From Flavobacteriales bacterium UBA3477 (GTDB lineage Bacteria; Bacteroidota; Bacteroidia; Flavobacteriales; Schleiferiaceae): a stretch of DNA of 37,836 nt. The stretch covers positions 1-37,836 of the forward strand of contig DFQY01000019.1 of NCBI GenBank assembly GCA_002378005.1. The letters run 5' to 3'. Of this stretch, positions 16,922-25,528 are shown in pieces. Position numbers and translations under genes: made by a program. The first letter of the stretch is position 1. Each line of letters begins with the position of its first letter. The notes under the pieces are model-generated. The model was not told the origin of the DNA. It saw only the letters and a list, made by a program, of their open reading frames with translations, and ran no database searches.

Positions 16922-18489
16922 CGACCACCAAGCATACGGCACATTGGACCTTAGAAGCCCTCGCTCAGGCAGGGGTGAAGAACATTATATTTTCTCCCGG
17001 CTCTCGCAATGCACCTTTGATCATTGCAGCAGAATCCTTAGGGACTTTTGAAATGACGGTTCTTGGCGATGAGCGCAGCGCCGCTTTTCATGCCTTAGGA
17101 CGCAGTCAGGTGACTGTAACTCCAGTAGCGGTTTGTTGTACCTCGGGAAGTGCATTGGCCAATTATTACCCGGCCGTGCTCGAGGCTTACTACGCCCACG
17201 TGCCACTTATCATCCTTAGCGCCGACCGCCCTGAGGAGTTTATCAATAAAGGCGAGGGACAGACTTGCGTACAGCGTGAGTTTTACGAGCCACATGTGGC
17301 GGCGAGTATTCAGATTGATGAGGAGGATTCCTTTGAGCAAGTACAAAAAGCCCTTCATTACGCCATTAAAGCCATGCACTTTGAAATGCGCCCCATCCAT
17401 TTGAATGTGGCCTTTCATGAGCCGTTATATGGGCAGGGAGAGGCGCCAAAGTCCATGCAGTTGGAATTGGCCGCGGATCAATTCGTAAAACATGGTCTGC
17501 CGGAATCTGTAGCATCGCCTGATTTTAGCAAGTTTGAATCCGTCGCCGTTGTTGCTGGACAATTATTGCCTAAAGAATCTGAGATGGTGCGGATGCTTTT
17601 GAATGAAGGCGTGGAGTGGACACTCTTTGCGGATCCCATGAGCGGTTTACTGGATCATCCGAATACTGCACCCATGGAGGCACTGTTGAATCTACAGCCC
17701 GATGCGGTACTGAGTATTGGGGGACAATGGATCAATAAAAAGCCGAAGCAGTATTTACGAGGCTTAGGGGTTAAAAAACATGTTCATGTTGATGTGTTTC
17801 AATGCTGGGATGTATTGGACGCAAATGTTGAGCATATTAGGTTTTCACCGAACCTCTTGCGGCACTGGAAATCTGCCACGAATTTTATTCAAGTTCGACA
17901 TGATGAACGTTCTGCAGTAACGCTCCCCTGGTCTGATGCTGGGGCTTTTCGCCTTATCATAGATCATCTTGATGCACAGTCGGTTTTGCACCTGGGGAAT
18001 AGTTCGGTAGCGCGCTATTTTAATTATTTCCCAAAACACTTAGCACTTTATGGCAATAGAGGGGTAGCGGGTATAGATGGAAGTTTAAGTACGGCCGTTG
18101 GCGCTGCTTTGGCTGATCCAATGCGCAAGCACACGGTCATTTTAGGGGATCAAAGTTTTCTGTACGACCACAATGCGTTGTATGCGCAAGAATTGCCTCA
18201 AAACCTCACCGTTTGCGTATTGAATAACGGCATTGGCGGAATCTTTGATTGGCTCCCGGGTACGGCTAGTACAGGATCGAAAGCACAGAAGATTTTTGCC
18301 AACGCGCAACAGGTCAATTTACATTCGTTGGTAAAGGCGTTTAATGTGGCCTTCGTTGGTGTTGAAAATGAACAAGAATTGGCCACGGCGCTTACTTCGG
18401 TGAAGAGATTGACCGTTATTGATTGCAAAACGGAACAGTCCATGAATTTAAGTGCGTTGAAAATTATTCAAGAACATGGCAGAGCTTAA
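16918..18489 (+). CDS. menD: SEPHCHC synthase
   Basis: A 523-residue thiamine-diphosphate enzyme that adds the succinyl semialdehyde unit from 2-oxoglutarate to isochorismate. The Pyr domain starts with VKNIIFSPGSRNAPLII and carries the catalytic Glu in DERSAAFHALG; the ThDP/Mg motif is ILGDQSFLYD to VCVLNN (about residues 405-438), preceded by GNRGVAGIDGSLSTAVGAAL. Length is slightly under the E. coli 556. It overlaps menF by four bases and menA by fourteen. Identification is firm. Confidence 0.95.
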   Translation: MTTTKHTAHWTLEALAQAGVKNIIFSPGSRNAPLIIAAESLGTFEMTVLGDERSAAFHALGRSQVTVTPVAVCCTSGSALANYYPAVLEAYYAHVPLIILSADRPEEFINKGEGQTCVQREFYEPHVAASIQIDEEDSFEQVQKALHYAIKAMHFEMRPIHLNVAFHEPLYGQGEAPKSMQLELAADQFVKHGLPESVASPDFSKFESVAVVAGQLLPKESEMVRMLLNEGVEWTLFADPMSGLLDHPNTAPMEALLNLQPDAVLSIGGQWINKKPKQYLRGLGVKKHVHVDVFQCWDVLDANVEHIRFSPNLLRHWKSATNFIQVRHDERSAVTLPWSDAGAFRLIIDHLDAQSVLHLGNSSVARYFNYFPKHLALYGNRGVAGIDGSLSTAVGAALADPMRKHTVILGDQSFLYDHNALYAQELPQNLTVCVLNNGIGGIFDWLPGTASTGSKAQKIFANAQQVNLHSLVKAFNVAFVGVENEQELATALTSVKRLTVIDCKTEQSMNLSALKIIQEHGRA

Positions 18490-19384
18490 ACATTGGATTT
18501 CCGCTGCACGGTTGCGCACATTGCCATTGGCCTTTGCTGTGATCGCATTGGGGACGGGATTGGCCTACAAGGTCAGTGATGGTGTGGATTGGCGCATCTT
18601 TGCCTTGGCCGTTTTTACATCTTTCGCGTACCAAGTATTATCAAATTATGCCAACGATCTTGGCGACGGGATGCGCGGTACGGACGACCATAGAACGGGT
18701 GAAAAGCGGGCCATTGCCAGCGGATTGATCACCATCCCGGCGATGAAGCGCGCCGTGAGACTGTGGACTGTTTTGGCGCTGATCAGTGGAGGGACATTGG
18801 TCTTCCTGGCCTTCTTTGGTCAGGTGTTGTTTTATGTGTTTTTTGCATTGAATATTGCTGCAGTCGTGGCTGCGACCTCTTATACGATGGGGCCGAAGCC
18901 CTATGCTTACTGGGGTGGAGGTGATTTCTTTGTCTTCTTGTTTTTTGGTTTGGTCGGGGTGCTAGGATCGGCGGCCTTGTATGCGCCGTTGCATGGGAGT
19001 TTTGTGCTTCCGGCCTTGGTGGCTGGGGCCTATAGTGCCGCAGTACTGACCTTGAACAACCTTAGAGATATGGATACGGATGCCAAGGCAGCTAAACGGA
19101 CCTTGGTGGTGCGCATGGGCAAGAAGTGGGGCCGCGGTTATTTCAAGACCTTACTGATGATTGGAAATGTGCTGAGTTTGGTTTTTGCGCTGTATTGGGC
19201 GCTCCTCGATGGAAATCAGGCCCTGCTCGTATTTCATATTTTCTTTGGATTGTTGATATCGCGAGTGGTGTTTAAGCCATTTACGAATGCCCAAGATTCC
19301 ATGATGTTGGACGCCTTGCTAAAGCCCATGGCCATGATGACCTTGCTCTTTTGCGTGGGTACAGCTGTGGCTCTAAACATTTAA
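18476..19384 (+). CDS. menA: 1,4-dihydroxy-2-naphthoate polyprenyltransferase
   Basis: A 302-residue UbiA-family integral membrane prenyltransferase that joins a polyprenyl chain to DHNA, giving demethylmenaquinone. Eight or nine hydrophobic helices are visible. The two Mg-diphosphate motifs are NYANDLGDGMRGTDD (near residues 60-75) and NNLRDMDTDAKAAKRT (near 195-210). The next step, by the MenG/UbiE methyltransferase, is not encoded in the window. The start ATG lies inside the end of menD (14-base overlap) and its stop overlaps menC by one base. Confidence 0.95.
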   Translation: MAELKHWISAARLRTLPLAFAVIALGTGLAYKVSDGVDWRIFALAVFTSFAYQVLSNYANDLGDGMRGTDDHRTGEKRAIASGLITIPAMKRAVRLWTVLALISGGTLVFLAFFGQVLFYVFFALNIAAVVAATSYTMGPKPYAYWGGGDFFVFLFFGLVGVLGSAALYAPLHGSFVLPALVAGAYSAAVLTLNNLRDMDTDAKAAKRTLVVRMGKKWGRGYFKTLLMIGNVLSLVFALYWALLDGNQALLVFHIFFGLLISRVVFKPFTNAQDSMMLDALLKPMAMMTLLFCVGTAVALNI

Positions 19385-20436
19385 TGATGCGCGCGAGTTT
19401 CAGCTCATATGACCTGATTTTCAAGCAGCCTGCCGGCACATCGCGTGGGGTGTTGCGCAAAAAGCAGAGTTATTTTTTAAAAATTGAAGATGCTTCGGCG
19501 CCGTTTCCTGTGGGATGGGGCGAGGTCGGCATCTTGCGTGGATTGAGCATGGACGATGTACCTGAGCTCGAAACGCAGTTGCATTGGACGGTCCAAAACA
19601 TCGCGTTGGGAATGGAAGAGTTGTATGCGGCCAATGCGCAGTTTCCTAGTATTCAGTTTGCCTTAGAGCAGGCCTTTAGCCATTTGCAGCACGGTTTTCA
19701 GCATTTCCAAACGCCGTATAGTCGCGGCGAGGAATCCATTGCGATCAATGGATTGATTTGGATGGGGGACGAGTCCTTTATGTTGGATCAGATCAATCGC
19801 AGGTTGGAGGAGGGCTTTACCACGCTGAAGATGAAGGTGGGAGCCATTGATTGGGCGACGGAGCGGGCCTTGTTGGAAGGCATTAGAAAGGAATTTTCAC
19901 AGGACCAATTAACCTTGCGCGTCGATGCCAATGGTGCCTTCACCTTGAAGGAGGCGCTTGAGGTGGATGCGGTATTGTCTGATCTTGCCATTCATAGCAT
20001 TGAACAACCTCTCCCAGTTGAAGACCGCGAAGGATTGACCGCCTTAGCAGCGACGACCAAGGTTCCTATTGCTTTGGATGAAAGTTTGATAGGATTGGTT
20101 GAAAAAGAGGAGCGCGAAAAGCTACTCGATCAGATTAGACCGCCATACATTATTCTTAAGCCAAGTTTTATTGGTGGTTGGCGCGGTGCTGACCAGTGGA
20201 TAGCACTGGCAGAGTTCCGTGGCATTGAGTGGTGGGCGACCAGTGCATTGGAGAGCAATGTGGGAATGAACGCCATTGCCCAGTGGGCTTCGACAAAGAA
20301 CAATTTGTTGCCTCAAGGTTTGGGTACGGGGAGTTTGTATACGAACAATTTGCCAGCACCTCATCGGGTGGCGGGTGGCAAATTACAATTGGCCGCCGAT
20401 ATTCAAAAATCTTGGGATCTCAGCGCGTTGGCTTAA
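19384..20436 (+). CDS. menC: o-Succinylbenzoate synthase
   Basis: A 350-residue enolase-superfamily enzyme that dehydrates SHCHC to o-succinylbenzoate. The catalytic KxK pair is in TLKMKVG, metal ligands are Asp in RVDANGAF, Glu in SIEQPLP and Asp in ALDESL, and the second catalytic Lys is in IILKPSFIGGW. The start ATG 19384 overlaps the menA stop (TAATG); ATG 19387 is one codon later. The distant enolase subgroups are hard to tell apart by sequence, so the OSBS role rests mainly on the operon. The stop overlaps the convergent TonB receptor by four bases, so there is no room for a separate terminator. Confidence 0.92.
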   Translation: MMRASFSSYDLIFKQPAGTSRGVLRKKQSYFLKIEDASAPFPVGWGEVGILRGLSMDDVPELETQLHWTVQNIALGMEELYAANAQFPSIQFALEQAFSHLQHGFQHFQTPYSRGEESIAINGLIWMGDESFMLDQINRRLEEGFTTLKMKVGAIDWATERALLEGIRKEFSQDQLTLRVDANGAFTLKEALEVDAVLSDLAIHSIEQPLPVEDREGLTALAATTKVPIALDESLIGLVEKEEREKLLDQIRPPYIILKPSFIGGWRGADQWIALAEFRGIEWWATSALESNVGMNAIAQWASTKNNLLPQGLGTGSLYTNNLPAPHRVAGGKLQLAADIQKSWDLSALA

Positions 20437-22868
20437 ACTGACATGCGCATGGAGAAGAATACGGAGCGTCCTGGGGCGACGATTCCACTTGCATAGGGGC
20501 GGTAGCGTACGTCCATTAGGTTCTCTAATCCCACTCGAATTAAGATATTTTTCGAGAAGTGGTAGGAGCCTTGGAGGCTGATGGTGTACCAAGAAGGTGA
20601 GTAGGGCAGACCATTATCGTTGATGGCGTACATGTGCAACTTTTCGGACTCTGAGAACGGTATATCTTCTGCATCTACCGAACCATTGTATCGCAAGATG
20701 AGATTGGTACGAATCTTTTCTCTGCTGTAGCTCAGGGTAGAGGTGGCATTGAAGGGGTTCACGTGGCGCAATGGGTTGCCTTGGCTGTCCATACCGAAGG
20801 GGTGAGACCAGTGTAAAAGCCAGTGGAGGTTTTTAGAGATGTCTGAACGAATGCCAAACTGGTATCCCCATACCCAAGCATAGTCGATGTTTTGCACCGC
20901 TAGCACTTGAGAAAGTTCTCCTTCGTAGAACACGCTGTCGCGGCCGCCAAAGTCGAACGGTGCACGTTCCATCGCTTCGTCTAGGAAGCTGTAATAGAAG
21001 CACGCGTCCAACGCCCAACGGTCTCCGAGCTTTTGCTTCATGCCCAGTTCGGCACTGTACAATCGCTCTTCGTGGAGATCGGGGTTGGGAATGATTAACG
21101 CCCCAGGTTGTGAATCAAATACTTTGCTCGCGTCATCTATGTTGGGGGCACGGAATCCGGTACTTAGGTTGAGAAAGTATTTGAACGTGGGTCGGAAATA
21201 AGTGAAGCCTAGTTCGGCTGAAGGTGCGAGGAATTGGAGGTCGACATCTTGTACGAAGCCGTTGAATGAGATGGGGGTGAACAGGTGTACACCGTTGATT
21301 CGAACACCACCGCTGGCACTGAGTCTGTCGCTGAGGTCGGTGTGGAGCATGGCGAATCCGGAGGTACTTTGCCAAAGACTGCCGTTGGCGTAGCGCGTTT
21401 GCGCAGGCCAGGTGGTATCTGGAACGAGCTCATGATAATTCCACGCTGTACTGGTTAGGTTGTTTTGGATGTATTCGGCCCCATAGACGAGTTTGGTTCG
21501 TGGGCCCAATTTTTTGCTGGCATCCACATTGAATTGGCCAATGTAAACCTGCTCTCGCTGCACTTTACCTTCTAAATTTTTAAGCTTTCTTACATCGCGG
21601 CTCTCCTCGTAATACTGTCCAGCCACGGTGACCTTAATCCAATCTGAGAAACGAGTGGTGGTACGGTTTTCCGCGGCGATGTAGCCTAAGGACCAAATCT
21701 GTGGGCCGTAATTCCATTTGGCGTACTTAGGCATATCACCTTTCATTTCCATCATGCGGTCGTATCGTGAGATGTCTGTGGTGATACTGCCGTGGAGGCC
21801 TGCTTTGATTTCGGTACGCGGGGAGATGCGGATTTTGAATTTGTTGGTGAAGTTACGCTGGTCGTAGCCGGTGTTGACTTGGATATAGGGGTTTTCGTTG
21901 ACCAAGATGGTGTCGAGGTTGCCGAAACGGGCGGTGTAGAAGTTTGTAAGGGTGTTGTCGAGGTGGGATTCGGGCGTCCATCCAAGGACATTTTTACCCA
22001 TACCAACATCCTGATATTGGGAGAATGTGACAGACGTCATCCCGGCCCAATTCAATCCGCCGTAGTTGATTCGGAAATTCGGTCGACGGGCTAATTGGCT
22101 ACTTTGATTCGATAAGGTGAAGACCAGACTTTGCAAGACCTCTGTGGAATCGCCATAATGTGCTTCGTAAGTATTGATGTTCATCACACCGCCCATAGCG
22201 TCCGAGCCATTCAATACGCTACCTGGCCCTAGGCTGATTTCAAGTTTAGCAATGGATTCGGGATCCAAGCTGATCACATTATGGACATTTCCGGCGCGGA
22301 AGATGGCATTGTTCATGCGGATACCGTCGACGGTCAGCAACACTCGAGAGGTGCTCATTCCTCGTATCATTGGGGACCCACCGCCGCTTTGACTTTTTTG
22401 TATGAAGATATTTGGGTCAATACCAAGGGCATCGGCCGCATTGGCTTGGTATTGCTCGTCCATGCGCTTAGAATCGATGGTACGCACTTCTTTGGCCGTG
22501 CGCTGGTAATCCTGTTTGATTCGATTCGCGTTGATTACGACCTCTTGAATGTTGAGGACGCTCTCTTGGAGGTAAATGTTGTATTCAAGGGTGCCCAATT
22601 CTAATCTGGACACAAAAGCAGGGGAGTAGCTGGTGTGGTAAAACCCAATAAGATCGCCGGGTGCGCCATCGGGCAGGAGTAATCTTCCCAGCGGGCCAGT
22701 CTCTCCCACGAAGGTTTGGTTGATCATGACTGAAACCCCTTCAATAGGCTCTTGACTTTGGTCTGTCATGACTGTGACCCATCTGAAATTTTCCATACCT
22801 GTGGCCCTCCCTGAGAGGGAAAAAACCAACGCGATGGCGTATATTGAAATGATTTTAAATCGGGTCAT
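20433..22868 (-). CDS. TonB-dependent outer-membrane receptor, heme/hemoglobin type
   Basis: An 811-residue receptor that would import a ligand with energy from TonB. A signal peptide (IISIYAIALVFSLSG) is followed by a carboxypeptidase-regulatory-like domain (about 30-110), the plug domain with SGGGSPMIRGMSTSRVLLTV and DGIRMNNAIFRAGNVHNVI, and a 22-strand-type barrel ending in ...RSVFFSMRMSV with a terminal hydrophobic pattern. The plug wording matches the TonB-hemoglobin/transferrin/lactoferrin group, so heme or a heme protein is the best ligand guess; no SusD partner is adjacent. The start is ATG 22868, preferred to GTG 22880. It lies between menC and menE on the opposite strand and is divergent from menE. 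Confidence 0.87.
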   Translation of the reverse strand: MTRFKIISIYAIALVFSLSGRATGMENFRWVTVMTDQSQEPIEGVSVMINQTFVGETGPLGRLLLPDGAPGDLIGFYHTSYSPAFVSRLELGTLEYNIYLQESVLNIQEVVINANRIKQDYQRTAKEVRTIDSKRMDEQYQANAADALGIDPNIFIQKSQSGGGSPMIRGMSTSRVLLTVDGIRMNNAIFRAGNVHNVISLDPESIAKLEISLGPGSVLNGSDAMGGVMNINTYEAHYGDSTEVLQSLVFTLSNQSSQLARRPNFRINYGGLNWAGMTSVTFSQYQDVGMGKNVLGWTPESHLDNTLTNFYTARFGNLDTILVNENPYIQVNTGYDQRNFTNKFKIRISPRTEIKAGLHGSITTDISRYDRMMEMKGDMPKYAKWNYGPQIWSLGYIAAENRTTTRFSDWIKVTVAGQYYEESRDVRKLKNLEGKVQREQVYIGQFNVDASKKLGPRTKLVYGAEYIQNNLTSTAWNYHELVPDTTWPAQTRYANGSLWQSTSGFAMLHTDLSDRLSASGGVRINGVHLFTPISFNGFVQDVDLQFLAPSAELGFTYFRPTFKYFLNLSTGFRAPNIDDASKVFDSQPGALIIPNPDLHEERLYSAELGMKQKLGDRWALDACFYYSFLDEAMERAPFDFGGRDSVFYEGELSQVLAVQNIDYAWVWGYQFGIRSDISKNLHWLLHWSHPFGMDSQGNPLRHVNPFNATSTLSYSREKIRTNLILRYNGSVDAEDIPFSESEKLHMYAINDNGLPYSPSWYTISLQGSYHFSKNILIRVGLENLMDVRYRPYASGIVAPGRSVFFSMRMSV

Positions 22869-22915
22869 AAGTGCGCACACCTACGCAAGAACTATACCGA
22901 ATTAACACTTTTTTA

Positions 22916-23935
22916 ATGCCGACCACATTTATTTGGAATAACCAGCGCTTTACGCCAATAGAACTTATTGATTTACAAGGGGTTTCGGTCCATGTTGCGG
23001 GGGTCCAAAAGGTGGTGAAATTTTGGCTTTCTGACGCTGAATTTCTCCCGATGTCCACCAGTGGAAGTACGGGGACGCCTAAAGTTTGGCATCATCCTAG
23101 AGCGAGATTGGCACAAAGTGCACAAGCGACGTTGAAGCATTTTGGTTTGGAACCTGGTGCGGTGGCGGTTTTAGGTCTTCCTGCGGACCGTATTGGCGGT
23201 GCCATGATGGTGATCCGGGCCTTGGTAGGGGCGTTGGAGTTGTATTTGGTAGAGCCCAAAATCTCCTTGGACCTCCCTAAAACCGCTATTGATTTCATTC
23301 CGTTGACTGTTCCGCAATTTCAACATTTGACTTGGCAAGAGGGGATAAAGACGGTCTTGCTAGGGGGGAGTGCCGCTCCTGTAGCGTCATGTCCGGAAGG
23401 CACCGAGGTTTATGTTGGCTATGGCATGACAGAAACGGCCTCCCATGTGGCAATACGTAGATTGAACGAAGAAGTGTATCGTGCGGTGGGAAGTACTCGC
23501 TTTTCATTGAGTGCAGACGGTGCCTTGGTGGTGCGGTCGCCGCACTTGGGCATAAAAGAATTGGTCACTAATGATGCCGCTCTACTGCACAACGATAGCG
23601 AATTTTCAATAGAAGGACGCTTGGATTTTGCGATCAACTCTGGGGGCATTAAGATTCATCCAGAGCAGTGGGAACAAGTGCTTGCAGTAGAAGGCATACG
23701 TGCCGCAATTGCCCCATTAGATGATGAGGTTTTCGGCCAAATACCCGTGCTGATTCTTTCCAACCAAGAGCAGGTAGCGCAGGCTAGAACACTGCTAAAT
23801 ACCTGGCCTAAAAACCAACGCCCCAAGCAATACCTGTTGCTTGCACAGTGGCCGGAGGTGGCCGGAGGTAAGCTCGACCGTCGAGGCATTTCCCTCTGGG
23901 TTAAATCACATCAGGATCGCCTTTGCCTGCTCTAA
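22916..23935 (+). CDS. menE: o-Succinylbenzoate-CoA ligase (short form)
   Basis: A 339-residue ANL-superfamily adenylating enzyme that activates o-succinylbenzoate with ATP and CoA. The P-loop-like STSGSTGTPK is motif A3 (near residue 45), YGMTETASHVA is A5, GRLDFAINSGGIKIHPEQ carries the A7/A8 hinge, and the A10 lysine is in VAGGKLDRRG. It is about 100 residues shorter than E. coli MenE because the N-terminal subdomain is reduced, as in other Bacteroidota. The start is ATG 22916; the upstream extension to 22871 overlaps the receptor start. The end overlaps the convergent YciO/Sua5 gene by 35 bases. Confidence 0.93.
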   Translation: MPTTFIWNNQRFTPIELIDLQGVSVHVAGVQKVVKFWLSDAEFLPMSTSGSTGTPKVWHHPRARLAQSAQATLKHFGLEPGAVAVLGLPADRIGGAMMVIRALVGALELYLVEPKISLDLPKTAIDFIPLTVPQFQHLTWQEGIKTVLLGGSAAPVASCPEGTEVYVGYGMTETASHVAIRRLNEEVYRAVGSTRFSLSADGALVVRSPHLGIKELVTNDAALLHNDSEFSIEGRLDFAINSGGIKIHPEQWEQVLAVEGIRAAIAPLDDEVFGQIPVLILSNQEQVAQARTLLNTWPKNQRPKQYLLLAQWPEVAGGKLDRRGISLWVKSHQDRLCLL

Positions 23936-24518
23936 GAAGGGTAGGCACATCACCGCTTAAATCAATAACTGTGGAAGGGATGTTATCTCCCCAACCGCCG
24001 TCAATGATAAAATCTGCCTTTCCAGCATATTTCGCAACGATTTCATCCGGATCGGTGGGGTATTGCAAAATATCGTCGTCGTGGTGCAAGGAGGCCGAGG
24101 CGAGCGGGCGTCCCAAGCGTTCCGCCAAAGCCAATACGATGGGGTTATCTGGAATTCTCACCCCAATAGTGCTTCGCTTTTGCCCAAGCTTGCGGGCCAG
24201 ATTAATGTTGGCTTCAAGTACCAAGGTGTAAGGACCAGGTAAACATTTCTTCACCAGTTTAAAGGTGGGGCCGTCCAAACTTTGTGTGTATTCGGACACC
24301 TGTGAAATGCTGGTGAAAAGAAAGCTAAACTCAGCTTCCTTCACAGATTCTCCTTTGATTTTAGCCAATTTCTCCAAGGCCTTGGGATGCTGAAAATCTC
24401 CGGCAATGGCGTAGACTGAATCTGTGGGAATGATGGCAACATCACCTTTTTCAAAGCGTGCCACACACTCTTGAACCGTACTCATATTAAGACTATCAGG
24501 AAAGAGGGTGTAGACCAT
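23901..24518 (-). CDS. YciO/TsaC/Sua5 family protein (YciO-like)
   Basis: A 205-residue YrdC-domain protein. TsaC/Sua5 members make threonylcarbamoyl-AMP for tRNA t6A37. The N-terminal nucleotide pocket is visible in AIIPTDSVYAIAG, followed by KALEKLAKIKG, CLPGPYTLVLEA, STIGVRIPDNPI, PLASASLHHDDD and STVIDLSGDVPTLLRAGKG. The usual TSAN motif of TsaC is replaced by ASASLHH, as in YciO, whose t6A activity is weak or absent. The start is ATG 24518, matching YciO length; ATG 24485 is possible. The upstream frame to 24587 contains the fsa terminator, so it is not used. The end overlaps menE by 35 bases. Confidence 0.88.
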   Translation of the reverse strand: MVYTLFPDSLNMSTVQECVARFEKGDVAIIPTDSVYAIAGDFQHPKALEKLAKIKGESVKEAEFSFLFTSISQVSEYTQSLDGPTFKLVKKCLPGPYTLVLEANINLARKLGQKRSTIGVRIPDNPIVLALAERLGRPLASASLHHDDDILQYPTDPDEIVAKYAGKADFIIDGGWGDNIPSTVIDLSGDVPTLLRAGKGDPDVI

Positions 24519-24549
24519 GGGAGAAGAAATTTTAGCTACATTAAGGTAC

Positions 24550-24580
24550 AAAAAAAAGCCCCGCATTGCTGCAGGGCTTT
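24550..24580 (-). terminator. Rho-independent terminator after fsa
   Basis: On the minus strand AAAGCCC pairs with GGGCTTT around a 12-base loop region that itself has complementarity, followed by a run of eight T residues. It separates the aldolase gene from the YciO-like gene. Confidence 0.88.
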
Positions 24581-24602
24581 GAGTCAAAAAGTTGAGTCAA
24601 AT

Positions 24603-25259
24603 TCAGCTGTTCGCCTTGGCATGGTCTTCCAAGAACTTCGCCAAACCGATATCAGTCAATGGGTGCTTCAACAAGGCTTCCATTGCGCTCAATGGTCCTG
24701 TCATCACGTCCGCGCCAATCTGCGCACATTGAATGATGTGCATCGGGTGACGTACAGAGGCAGCCAAGATTTCAGTTCCAAAATCATAGTTATCAAAGAT
24801 GACGCGGATGCTCTCAATCAAATCTAAACCGTCGGTAGAAATGTCGTCCAAACGGCCGATGAATGGGCTCACGTATGTCGCACCAGCTTTGGCCGCCATC
24901 AACGCCTGGCCTGCAGAGAAGATCAAGGTACAGTTGGTCTTAATGCCTTTGCTTGAGAAGTACTTCAATGCCTTCACCCCGTCTTTGATCATAGGGATTT
25001 TCACGACGATTTTCTCATCGATAGCGGCCAATTCTTCTCCTTCTTTAATCATCGCCTCGTAGTCAGTAGCGATCACTTCTGCGCTCACATCACCGTCGAC
25101 GATATCACAAATAGCCTTGTAGTGGGCTTTTACGTTTTCCGTTCCGCTGATGCCTTCTTTAGCCATCAATGAAGGATTGGTTGTTACCCCGTCTAGTACA
25201 CCCAAATCCTGGGCTTCTTTAATCTGGTCGAGGTTCGCTGTATCAATGAAAAATTTCAT
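24603..25259 (-). CDS. fsa: Fructose-6-phosphate aldolase / small transaldolase
   Basis: A 218-residue class I aldolase of the TalC/FSA subfamily, which either cleaves fructose 6-phosphate or works as a transaldolase in the pentose phosphate pathway. The barrel begins MKFFIDTANLDQI, then DGVTTNPSLMAKEG; the Schiff-base Lys is in IVVKIPM; other blocks are GIKTNCTLIFSAGQAL, YVSPFIGRLDDIS, EILAASVRHPMHI and GADVMTGPL. Many Bacteroidota members are true transaldolases, and sequence reading alone does not settle the activity. It has its own -7 promoter element 28 bases upstream and its own terminator, so it is probably a single-gene transcript. Confidence 0.93.
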   Translation of the reverse strand: MKFFIDTANLDQIKEAQDLGVLDGVTTNPSLMAKEGISGTENVKAHYKAICDIVDGDVSAEVIATDYEAMIKEGEELAAIDEKIVVKIPMIKDGVKALKYFSSKGIKTNCTLIFSAGQALMAAKAGATYVSPFIGRLDDISTDGLDLIESIRVIFDNYDFGTEILAASVRHPMHIIQCAQIGADVMTGPLSAMEALLKHPLTDIGLAKFLEDHAKANS

Positions 25260-25287
25260 GTGTTGTGGTATTGAATTTATTCCGGGT

Positions 25288-25295
25288 CAAAAGTA
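25288..25295 (-). promoter_or_regulatory. -7 promoter element for fsa
   Basis: On the minus strand TACTTTTG matches TAnnTTTG, 28 bases before the fsa ATG. A possible TTG at -33 lies inside the T-run that ends the SRP RNA, with a somewhat long 24-base spacing. Confidence 0.55.
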
Positions 25296-25327
25296 AGGCA
25301 TTCCCGAGACTTTAGGGCACAAAAAAA

Positions 25328-25423
25328 GGGCAAGCTACTCACATCACACCGCTACGACCGACTACCCTTGCTGCGTTCCCGCCCTGGGGGATTCACCAGG
25401 AGCTGGTTGTGTGAGACTTGCCC
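25328..25423 (-). ncRNA. ffs: Signal recognition particle RNA (4.5S type)
   Basis: A 96-base small SRP RNA, the scaffold for Ffh that targets membrane proteins to the translocon. On the minus strand the ends GGGCAAG and CTTGCCC pair to close a long rod, and the centre carries the conserved Ffh-binding loop CAGGGCGGGAACGCAGCA followed by AGGGTA. This has a GGAA tetraloop and the asymmetric internal loops typical of the SRP domain. The RNA is followed directly by seven T residues, so the closing stem may also terminate transcription. A full -33/-7 promoter sits a few bases upstream. The exact ends are inferred from pairing. Confidence 0.9.
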
Positions 25424-25427
25424 GGGG

Positions 25428-25459
25428 CAAAGTTACGTGAACAAAGTCCCCGCCACCAA
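25428..25459 (-). promoter_or_regulatory. Complete Bacteroidota promoter of the SRP RNA gene
   Basis: On the minus strand TTG (25459-25457) is followed after 21 bases by TAACTTTG (25435-25428). This is the classical Bacteroidota -33/-7 arrangement, and the -7 element ends five bases before the RNA 5' end predicted from base pairing. It is the best promoter in the window. Confidence 0.75.
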
Positions 25460-25494
25460 CGAATTTTAACAATTTTTAATAGATCCTATTGGCC

Positions 25495-25502
25495 TATATT
25501 TG
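25495..25502 (+). promoter_or_regulatory. -7 promoter element for the DUF4199-glycosyltransferase operon
   Basis: TATATTTG matches TAnnTTTG, 26 bases before the ATG of the DUF4199 gene. No clean TTG was seen at -33. Confidence 0.5.
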
Positions 25503-25528
25503 TTGCAACCGCAAAAGAAAAGCCGACA

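Noticed and set aside
25418..25528. Upstream extension of the DUF4199 frame
   Set aside because: It crosses the SRP RNA promoter and the promoter of the DUF4199 gene, and the membrane protein starts naturally at ATG 25529.
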